From: JAEUJT01 sp044225205
GTDB lineage: Bacteria > Myxococcota > Myxococcia > Myxococcales > Myxococcaceae
Assembly (NCBI GenBank): GCA_044225205.1
Contig: JBGAIY010000248.1
Coordinates: 1-11,800, forward strand
Length of the DNA: 11,800 nucleotides
Direction of reading: 5' to 3'
Positions 6,735 to 11,800 of the stretch are shown piece after piece (position 1 is the first letter of the stretch; the number at the start of each line of letters is the position of its first letter). The position numbers and the translations under genes were made by a program. A model generated the notes under the pieces. The model worked only from the letters and a program-made list of their open reading frames with translations, was not told the DNA's origin and did no database searches.

Positions 6735-7718
6735 TTAGGCAGCCGGAGCCGGCGACGGCGATGACGGGGTCGGAGCGGGAACGGCAGCGGCTTCGACCTC
6801 GCCGACCGTCGCTTCAGCCGCTTCGAGTTTGGCCTGGGCTTCGGCGGCCGCCTTGTCTTCAGCGGCGTGCTTGGCCGTCATGGCGGCGTCTCGACTGCGC
6901 GAGCTCATCGGCGGTGGGTGAGGTGTTCGGCCACCATGCCGGTCTTCTTCGAGGCCCGAAATGGCGCGCTTGAGCAGGTCGTTCTCGAGCAGGGTGCGGT
7001 TGAGCCGCATTTCGACCGCGCGAAACTTGTCACGCGCGAGTCGGCCTTCTTCGAACACGCGCTTGGCTTCACGCTTCTCGCGGTCGATCTTGCCCTTCAC
7101 GTTACGCAACTCAGCTGCAATTTCGATGGCCTTCTTCTTGTCGGCGGCCGCTTGCTGTTCGAGGCGCTGCATCTTCTCTTTTTCGGCTTCTGACAGTTCA
7201 CGAATGACCCGTTGCACCACCACTTCGCGCTTCTCTTCGGGCTTCGCTTCGACGCTCGGAGCCGCCGCGGCCGGCGCTTCGGTCGGGCGGGGCTTGCGGC
7301 CCTTGTTTTCGATTTCACCCTTCAGTCGCTGAATGTCGGCCAAGGCGTTGGCCAGTTCGTGCCGCGTCGTCTCGAGCTGCATCGAGGCCTGCCGCTCGAC
7401 TTCGGCACGGGCCTTGACGAGGTCATCTCCCGTTTTCGCGGCCTCTTTCTGCTCAAAGAGCTTCTTCTTCGCGTCTTTGAGTTCGGTCTTGAGGTCGCCT
7501 TGGGCCTTCTTCACTTCGTCGAGCTCTTTGCGCTTCTTGTCGAGCTCGCTCTCGAGTTTCGCCGCGCGCGAGGCGAGGTCGTCGTCGTTGCGGCCCGTCG
7601 AAGACGAGGCTGACGAAGTGGTAGGCGATGAGCTGGTGGCTTTCGAGCCGACCAACCCGAGGTTGAATGCCAGGCTCGCAATGAGTGCGAGGCCCAACAA
7701 GACGATGACGATGGTCAC
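6735..7718 (-). CDS. Membrane-anchored coiled-coil protein (327 aa), function unknown
   Basis: Residues 2-23 form one hydrophobic segment (TIVIVLLGLALIASLAFNLG), read as an uncleaved N-terminal membrane anchor. A Ser/Thr-rich stretch follows (25-42), then a highly charged Lys/Glu coiled coil (about 47-155), a Pro/Ala linker (about 155-180) and a second coiled coil (about 185-260, from VVQRVIRELSEAEKEKMQRL). The C-terminus is an Ala/Pro/Glu-rich tail ending in PAPTPSSPSPAPAA. No catalytic motif is seen. GTG 7718 is chosen because AAGGAG (plus-strand 7726-7731) lies seven bases before it. The layout recalls TolA-like or envelope scaffold proteins, but that is architecture only and no homolog is recognised. 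It lies 99 bp downstream of the cytochrome gene and may have its own promoter (7757-7786). Confidence 0.85.
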   Translation of the reverse strand: MTIVIVLLGLALIASLAFNLGLVGSKATSSSPTTSSASSSTGRNDDDLASRAAKLESELDKKRKELDEVKKAQGDLKTELKDAKKKLFEQKEAAKTGDDLVKARAEVERQASMQLETTRHELANALADIQRLKGEIENKGRKPRPTEAPAAAAPSVEAKPEEKREVVVQRVIRELSEAEKEKMQRLEQQAAADKKKAIEIAAELRNVKGKIDREKREAKRVFEEGRLARDKFRAVEMRLNRTLLENDLLKRAISGLEEDRHGGRTPHPPPMSSRSRDAAMTAKHAAEDKAAAEAQAKLEAAEATVGEVEAAAVPAPTPSSPSPAPAA

Positions 7719-7756
7719 GGTATGACTCCTTGGGTTCCGACGTGAACTGCGGGGGC

Positions 7757-7786
7757 GTCATAGCCACGCGGTGTGCGCAGATTCAA
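7757..7786 (-). promoter_or_regulatory. Possible sigma70-type promoter for the membrane coiled-coil gene
   Basis: On the minus strand, TTGAAT (7786-7781) is followed after 18 bp by TATGAC (7762-7757). Each hexamer matches the sigma70 consensus at four of six positions. It sits about 40 bp upstream of the GTG at 7718, in the gap after the cytochrome gene. Chance matches are possible at this level. Confidence 0.35.
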
Positions 7787-7817
7787 TACCCGCGAGTCGA
7801 AACTTGCCGAATGGGGC

Positions 7818-9023
7818 TCACAAGGTCTTCAGGTAGGTGATCAGCGAGGCGAGGTCGGTGGGCGACAGGCGCGACGCAGCGCCATGGGCTTCACCGCCAC
7901 CACAACTCGCGTCAGTGAAGCGCTCGTCGAGGGTCTTGGCGCACCCGCTGTGCATGTACGGGGCTCGAGCGGCCAACCCAACGAGCGACGGCACTTGGTA
8001 CGAGCCGCCGGTGCCGACGTCGACGGTGCGGTTGTCAGTCATCGCCGCACCCGAGTGACACGAGTTGCAGCCAGCCGAGGCAAACACCGCCGCCCCCCGG
8101 GCGACCTGTTCATGGGCCAGGGTGTCGGCAAGCGGGGCTTTGCGCGCGGGGAGCGCATCGAGAAATGCCGACAAGTCATGCGAGACGTCATTGGCCGGCA
8201 GCACCCCGCCCATGCGCACGACGAAGGTGTCGGCGAGCAGGTCGTTCATCGTCGCGCGGTCGCCTTTCCAATGGTACGGGGCCGTTTGGGCCACGCCGTG
8301 CAGGTCTTGGGTTCGGTGCAATTCTCCAAAAAAGTTCCACACGTGGCCGTCTTCGTGGCCCTCGGGGTGGCACGACGCACAAGCGACCGCGGTGGTCGCG
8401 GTGTGAAACAGGCGGTGGCCGGGCGTGTTGACTGAAGTGTTCGACAGGTTGATTCGGCGAAGCACCGTCTGGTCTGGCGCGTACAAGGTGAGGGTGGCCG
8501 GCGAGCGCGACTGAACGACGAGCGTGCCCGCGGGCGTGAACGCGACCGCGACGGGTTGGCCGACGGGGTCGTCGTCGCCGGCGGCGGGGGCGAGCGGCTG
8601 AACGATGCCGCACGCCGACCCCGAGACGACGGTGACGTCAGACAACGCGAAGCGCACGACCAGGTGATTGCCAGCGGCGGCCACCGCCACTTCGGTGCCG
8701 TTCGCGTTGAGGGCCGCGTCAACCGGCAAAATGCCCAGAATTTCTTTCGAGCCAATGAGCTCGCCGCTCGGCGCGAAGACCGAGATGGCGGAGCGCACGA
8801 CCCCCGTGGTGCACACCTGGCGTTCGACGGTGGTGGAGACCTCGTCAATGCGCCCCGGCACGGTGAACGTAGTGCCGTAGTAGGTGATGGTGCTGGCCGG
8901 CTGCGGCACGAGCGTGGTCTTCGTTTCTTGCACGTACGCGGGCCCGGCCAGGTCGGTGGTCGCCCGAACGTCGGCGTCGACCGCTCGCTGGTGCAGCATG
9001 ACGAACTGGCCGTTGGGCGTCAC
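7818..9023 (-). CDS. C-terminal half: di-haem cytochrome c domain after propeller repeats
   Basis: The longest possible local start is GTG 9023, but no good ribosome-binding site is seen and the frame continues upstream as in-frame homology (ALV) to 9026, so this is probably not an independent gene. Residues about 60-200 continue propeller-like repeats (VFAPSGELIGSKEIL, VAFTPAGTLVVQSR). CASCH (215-219) and CNSCH (319-323) are two haem-c attachment sites, and conserved HW, VRMGG and YQVPSLVGLAARAPYMHSG segments follow the pattern of MauG/di-haem cytochrome c peroxidase-like proteins. The domain would act outside the inner membrane, since c-type haem is attached there. The substrate is unknown. 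The tail SPTDLASLITYLKTL is the usual C-terminal cytochrome helix. Confidence 0.7.
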   Translation of the reverse strand: MTPNGQFVMLHQRAVDADVRATTDLAGPAYVQETKTTLVPQPASTITYYGTTFTVPGRIDEVSTTVERQVCTTGVVRSAISVFAPSGELIGSKEILGILPVDAALNANGTEVAVAAAGNHLVVRFALSDVTVVSGSACGIVQPLAPAAGDDDPVGQPVAVAFTPAGTLVVQSRSPATLTLYAPDQTVLRRINLSNTSVNTPGHRLFHTATTAVACASCHPEGHEDGHVWNFFGELHRTQDLHGVAQTAPYHWKGDRATMNDLLADTFVVRMGGVLPANDVSHDLSAFLDALPARKAPLADTLAHEQVARGAAVFASAGCNSCHSGAAMTDNRTVDVGTGGSYQVPSLVGLAARAPYMHSGCAKTLDERFTDASCGGGEAHGAASRLSPTDLASLITYLKTL

Positions 9024-9720
9024 GAGTGCGCCAGGCCGTGTTGGGCTCGAACGCCACCGGCCGCCCTTGGTAGTCGCCGATGCCGACGTGCGGAGGCCTC
9101 ATCGACGCGGCGACCGCTCCGGAGCTGTCGAGCTCGGCGAGCCGCGCCTCACGAAACGTGCTGACCGAGACCTGGCCGCCAAAGAGCAGCACGTCGCGCA
9201 GTTCGCCGCCCGGGCGGCTCACTGAAGAAGACCCGGTTTTCGGCCGACTGATCAATTCGCCGCCCGCGCACGCGACGAGCAGTCGTTGGTTGGGGCGGTC
9301 CCAGGCGAGGCCGCGGGGTTCGGCGCAAACCGATTCGAGCGACGTCACGGTCATCGTCTTGAGGTCGATGGTGGCGACTTGGCCGTTGCCCCGAAGGGCC
9401 ACGTGCAACTGGCCGTCATCGTCTTCAACCGACCGCCACGGGCGGCTGCCATTGGGCAGGCGTACTTCGCCCAAGAGCCGACCTTCGGCGAGGCTGACGA
9501 GGGTGACGACGTTGCGGTCGGGGTCGGCGGCAGCCGCGAAACGGCCATTCGAAACGATGCTGAGCGTGCCGCCGATCAGGGGCATCTGGCCTTTCGACGG
9601 AGTCTGGTAGGTGACCGGCCCGCCGCCGCCACTGGGCACGAAGTCGTCGTTCTGTTTGGGCCCGCAGGCCGACACCAAGACGACGACCAACGAGGTTCTG
9701 AATGCGGTGTGTGCGGTCAC
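8845..9720 (-). CDS. N-terminal half: lipoprotein with YncE-like beta-propeller blades
   Basis: GTG 9720 is supported by GGGAG (plus-strand 9728-9732), seven bases upstream. Residues 1-19 are a signal peptide with lipobox VSAC (Cys19), so it is a lipoprotein. Asp is absent at +2 (it is Gly), so outer-membrane sorting is likely. Residues about 45-225 contain beta-propeller repeats of the YncE/YVTN kind, such as GRFAAAADPDRNVVTLVSL, GQLHVALRGNGQVATIDL and RLLVACAGGELISR. After residue 231 the frame becomes nonsense (Arg-rich and His-rich, ending at 8845), which marks the frameshift. Real homology ends at about 9028. Confidence 0.75.
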   Translation of the reverse strand: MTAHTAFRTSLVVVLVSACGPKQNDDFVPSGGGGPVTYQTPSKGQMPLIGGTLSIVSNGRFAAAADPDRNVVTLVSLAEGRLLGEVRLPNGSRPWRSVEDDDGQLHVALRGNGQVATIDLKTMTVTSLESVCAEPRGLAWDRPNQRLLVACAGGELISRPKTGSSSVSRPGGELRDVLLFGGQVSVSTFREARLAELDSSGAVAASMRPPHVGIGDYQGRPVAFEPNTAWRTRDAQRPVRHAAPASGRRRRSGDHRPGRARVRARNEDHARAAAGQHHHLLRHYVHRAGAH

Positions 9721-9770
9721 GAATCGGCTCCCGGCCCGAGGCTTCGTTTGCTGCCTGCTGACTGACCCGT

Positions 9771-9799
9771 ACCCGGCGGTGAACGGCTCACGGCCGGGT
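9771..9799. promoter_or_regulatory. 29-bp imperfect palindrome in a divergent intergenic region
   Basis: ACCCGGC-G-GTGA-ACGGC-TCAC-G-GCCGGGT: outer 7-bp and inner 4-bp arms are separated by one G/G mismatch around a 5-base centre. It lies in the 174-bp gap between the divergent lipoprotein (start 9720) and sigma-factor (start 9895) genes. It could be an operator acting on either gene or a leader hairpin. No T-run follows it. No convincing -35/-10 pair was found elsewhere in the gap. Confidence 0.35.
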
Positions 9800-9894
9800 T
9801 GTATGCACCTTCGCCGCGCTTGCCCAGGCGCCCCTCATAACCCTCAGCCGTTCTTGGTGATTTTTGCCCCGTTGTACGAGGGGGGCGGGGTGAG

Positions 9895-10536
9895 GTGAGC
9901 TGCTTTCGCGTGGCCAAGGGTCAGACTGACGTGCAGCAACACCCCATCGCAGCGGCGAGGCCCATGGCGTCGGTGACGAGGTTACCCGAGGGCCTGCCGA
10001 CCGAGGCGTTGGTGCGAAGGGCGCTCCGCGGCGAACGAGACGCGGAAAGCTTGCTCTACCGGCGCTACGCTTCGGGGGTCTTGCTGACGGCGTTGCGCTT
10101 GCTGCGCAGCCAAACCGCGGCCGAAGACGTCGTACAAGACTCGTTCGTCATTGGCTTTTCGCGCTTGGCCCAGCTGAAGGTGCCGGGCCAATTTCGGGCG
10201 TGGCTGCTCAGCATCGTCGTCAGTCAGGTTCGCAAGCGGCTGCGGCGCGAGCGGTTGCTCAAGTGGGTGGGGCTCGAGGCCGTCGCCGACGCGCCACTTG
10301 ACCAGCAAGCCATTGGGCCCATGAGTGTCGAAGCGCGGGGCGAGCTGGCGGTGCTCGATGCGGTGCTCGAGCAGCTGCCCGTGCTGCACCGCCTCGCGTG
10401 GACGTTGCGGCACGTCGAAGGCGAGAAGCTCGACGACGTGGCCTCGGCCATGGGCAAGAGCCTCGCCACCACGAAACGGTACTTGAGCGCGGCCGAGCAG
10501 CGCATCGCCGCTCACGTGGCCATGGAGGCGCCATGA
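9895..10536 (+). CDS. ECF-type RNA polymerase sigma factor
   Basis: 213 residues from GTG 9895. Sigma region 2 covers about 36-119, with ESLLYRRYASGV, AEDVVQDSFVIGF and FRAWLLSIVVSQVRKRLRR. A short linker (120-150) leads to region 4 (about 152-210), with LEQLPVLHRLAWTLRHVEG and the helix-turn-helix LDDVASAMGKSLATTKRYL. Region 3 is missing, as in ECF (sigma70 group IV) factors. It would direct RNA polymerase to a small regulon, probably held off by a partner. GTG 9895 follows a GGGGGG tract (from about 9880) by nine bases, but ATG 9964 (residue 24) is a realistic alternative because the first 23 residues are not part of the sigma fold. The G-rich leader can pair with GCCCC at 9866-9870, which might hinder translation. 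Its stop overlaps the next gene as ATGA. Confidence 0.92.
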   Translation: MSCFRVAKGQTDVQQHPIAAARPMASVTRLPEGLPTEALVRRALRGERDAESLLYRRYASGVLLTALRLLRSQTAAEDVVQDSFVIGFSRLAQLKVPGQFRAWLLSIVVSQVRKRLRRERLLKWVGLEAVADAPLDQQAIGPMSVEARGELAVLDAVLEQLPVLHRLAWTLRHVEGEKLDDVASAMGKSLATTKRYLSAAEQRIAAHVAMEAP

Positions 10537-11198
10537 AAGCGCTCCCACGGCCGGTCAAGCAGGTCTTGGCCGAACCCAACCTCGACGCGAGCGTGGCCCG
10601 GGTCTGGGCGCGCGTGCAACGCCGGCGTCGAGTACCGCGGCCTCTGGTACGGCCTCCCTTTGTGCTGGCGGCCATGGTCGCCGCCATCTCGTTCGTGGTG
10701 TTCTTTTCGGTGACGGCTGCTCGCCGACAGTTGCCGGTCTCAGCGCCGGCCATGGCGGTGAAAGTGCCGGTGTCGTCGTCGGCCGTCGCGTGTGAGACCA
10801 CGCCCCCGACACGCGCGGTGAGCGCGCCGGTGACGAGCGTTTCGGTGCCGTTGGTGCACGCGCGGCGGCCAAACGCACCTCCAACTTCGGTGCGCAACGT
10901 CAATGGCCAAGCGGTTGACGTGGTGGGGGCGTTGCTTCAAACCGCAGACGACGCGGCCCGCGATGGGCACCTCGACCAAGTCGTCGCGGTACTCGAAGAA
11001 ATTGCCAGCCACCACGCCGACGACCCCCGTGCTGCCGAAGCGTTGTACACGTTGGGGTGTCTGCAGCTCGACGTGCTGAAGCGACCGGGCCTCGCGGCGG
11101 CGAGCCTGCGGCGGGCGCTCGAACTCCAGCCGTCGGCCGACCTGGTGGCTCCCATTTGGGAGCGGCTCAACGAGGCGACGGCGGCGTCAGCGCGTTGA
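10533..11198 (+). CDS. Single-TM protein with TPR-like C-terminal region, likely sigma partner
   Basis: ATG 10533 overlaps the sigma-factor stop (ATGA) and is preceded by GGAGG (10524-10528), so translational coupling is likely. It encodes 221 residues. Residues 1-40 are basic and cytoplasmic (VARVWARVQRRRRV), residues about 43-62 are one membrane helix (FVLAAMVAAISFVVFFSVTA), 63-120 is a Pro/Val/Ser-rich linker, and 123-215 is helical with a TPR-like pattern (AVLEEIASHHADDPRAAEAL, GLAAASLRRALELQP). Sigma factors in myxobacteria often precede a membrane partner with a FecR domain. Here the FecR part is not seen; only the membrane and TPR portions remain. A role as anti-sigma factor or envelope sensor is inferred from position and topology. 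The frame is open further upstream, but that is overlap with the sigma gene. Confidence 0.85.
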   Translation: MKALPRPVKQVLAEPNLDASVARVWARVQRRRRVPRPLVRPPFVLAAMVAAISFVVFFSVTAARRQLPVSAPAMAVKVPVSSSAVACETTPPTRAVSAPVTSVSVPLVHARRPNAPPTSVRNVNGQAVDVVGALLQTADDAARDGHLDQVVAVLEEIASHHADDPRAAEALYTLGCLQLDVLKRPGLAAASLRRALELQPSADLVAPIWERLNEATAASAR

Positions 11199-11800
11199 CT
11201 GGCCGACCACCAAGGTGAGCCCGTACTTCGTCTTCCACGTCAGGGGCTTCACGGCCGTGCTGGGCAAGGCCAGCGCGGTCGCGAGTGCCTTGGCTTCGGG
11301 CTCGAACAGGGGCGCGTAGAAAACCTCGGTCGTGGGGTGCTGGCCCGTCGCGTGGCCAAAATGGGCGGGAGCATGCCCCGCCTTGGTCACGGCCGCAGTC
11401 ATGGCGTTGAGGGCTTGGGGCTTCGCCCCACCGTCGAGCAGGTCGAGCAGGGCCACGGCTCCGCACACTTGCAGCACGCCGTCGAGGTCTCCCGCGCTCA
11501 GCCCGGTGAGCGTCAGCGCCCCCCGTACCCGCGCGGGTCGCAGCCTGACGACCACGTACTGGCCGTCGGCCGACCAAAACGTGTCTTGAACCTCTTGGGC
11601 CGCCCAGTCGATCACGGTCTGGTGGCGAACCGAGTCTTTCGTCTTCACGACCAGCCGCGCGCCTTGGCACGAAGCGCCTGCGGCACACGGCACGGGTTCC
11701 TTGGTCAGAACCGTGCTCTCGATGGGTGATTCGGTCAGCTCCGGCGCGAGCGCGTGCTTGGCGAGCCACTTGGCAAGCTTCGCCCCGTTGGCCTCGCTCT
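11187..11800 (-). CDS. LytR_C-like protein, C-terminal part (partial at right edge)
   Basis: The frame is open from the right edge to the stop at 11187-11189 (203 codons seen); the N-terminus is outside the window. The last ~90 residues follow the LytR_C (LytR/CpsA/Psr C-terminal) pattern: VALLDLLDGG, then a helix and AGHAP, TTEVFYAPLFEPEAKALATAL, and TAVKPLTWKTKYGLTLVVG. That domain is often attached to cell-wall polymer ligases but also occurs alone in other proteins. The preceding ~110 residues are less clear; two Cys (CAAGASC) may form a disulfide, hinting at an exported protein. GTG 11693 is an internal start only if the gene is shorter than it looks, which is unlikely because the frame continues in good codons. 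The 3' end overlaps the convergent TPR gene by 12 bp. Confidence 0.65.
   Translation of the reverse strand, partial: SEANGAKLAKWLAKHALAPELTESPIESTVLTKEPVPCAAGASCQGARLVVKTKDSVRHQTVIDWAAQEVQDTFWSADGQYVVVRLRPARVRGALTLTGLSAGDLDGVLQVCGAVALLDLLDGGAKPQALNAMTAAVTKAGHAPAHFGHATGQHPTTEVFYAPLFEPEAKALATALALPSTAVKPLTWKTKYGLTLVVGQSTR

Larger units (their letters stand above)
7818..9720 (-). pseudogene. Frameshifted lipoprotein: beta-propeller plus di-haem cytochrome c
   Basis: Two overlapping minus-strand frames read as one ~635-residue protein. The first (from GTG 9720) gives a lipoprotein signal and a propeller-like region through VAFEPNTAWR (residue 231). The second picks up at LVTPNGQFVMLHQRAV and continues to two CXXCH motifs. 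The join needs one extra base removed (or two restored) near 9027. From memory, homologs run continuously through a FEP..AWRT..(hydrophobic)P.G..(hydrophobic)HQR stretch, which supports one original gene. It may be a real loss-of-function mutation or a sequencing error; no slippery sequence or long homopolymer is present, so programmed frameshifting is unlikely. The two halves are described separately. Confidence 0.75.

Noticed and set aside
7818..9720. Programmed ribosomal frameshift in the cytochrome lipoprotein
   Set aside because: No slippery heptamer and no stimulating structure is evident at the junction.
10398..10532. Upstream extension of the TPR gene to 10398
   Set aside because: The extension is Arg-rich and lies wholly within the sigma-factor gene. 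ATG 10533 has GGAGG and an ATGA overlap.

Overview
The window looks like chromosomal DNA of a GC-rich myxobacterium (Myxococcota). The grounds are a strong third-position GC bias, an AglZ/FrzS-type pseudo-receiver coiled-coil protein, and an ECF sigma factor coupled to a membrane TPR protein. Further grounds are a propeller/di-haem cytochrome lipoprotein and a taste for Pro/Ala-rich disordered tails. There are no rRNA or tRNA genes, no CRISPR array, no transposase and no phage genes. It reads as ordinary chromosome with a few unusual features.

Left block, minus strand (1-5400): a glycosyltransferase (5400-2650) with a long Pro/Ser-rich tail of about 525 residues, followed after 158 bp by a receiver-like plus very long coiled-coil protein (from 2491, running off the left edge) that resembles the gliding-motility scaffolds AglZ and FrzS. 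The two lie in the same direction and may be co-transcribed. The left edge is partial, so the true C-terminus of the scaffold is not visible.

Middle block, plus strand (5431-6598): a 62-codon protein resembling a Rho-N/SAP-like N-terminal module, starting only about 30 bp from the divergent glycosyltransferase, then a DpnA-like beta-class adenine methyltransferase predicted to act on GATC, with no restriction enzyme nearby. Between them lies a two-tier hairpin with a T-tract on the minus strand and two GATC sites. The methyltransferase is followed by three perfect 22-bp tandem repeats and a strong hairpin that separates it from the convergent gene.

Next block, minus strand (9720-6735): a lipoprotein with a beta-propeller half and a two-CXXCH cytochrome half that are in different reading frames (a single net frameshift near 9027), then a membrane-anchored coiled-coil protein with a good GTG start and a plausible promoter.

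Right block: an ECF sigma factor (plus, 9895-10536) whose stop overlaps the start of a single-TM protein with a C-terminal TPR-like region (10533-11198), probably its membrane partner. The last gene (minus, from 11187 off the right edge) is the C-terminal part of a protein whose end resembles the LytR_C domain, and it overlaps the TPR gene tail-to-tail by 12 bp. Functional calls come from reading motifs by eye; no database search was possible.
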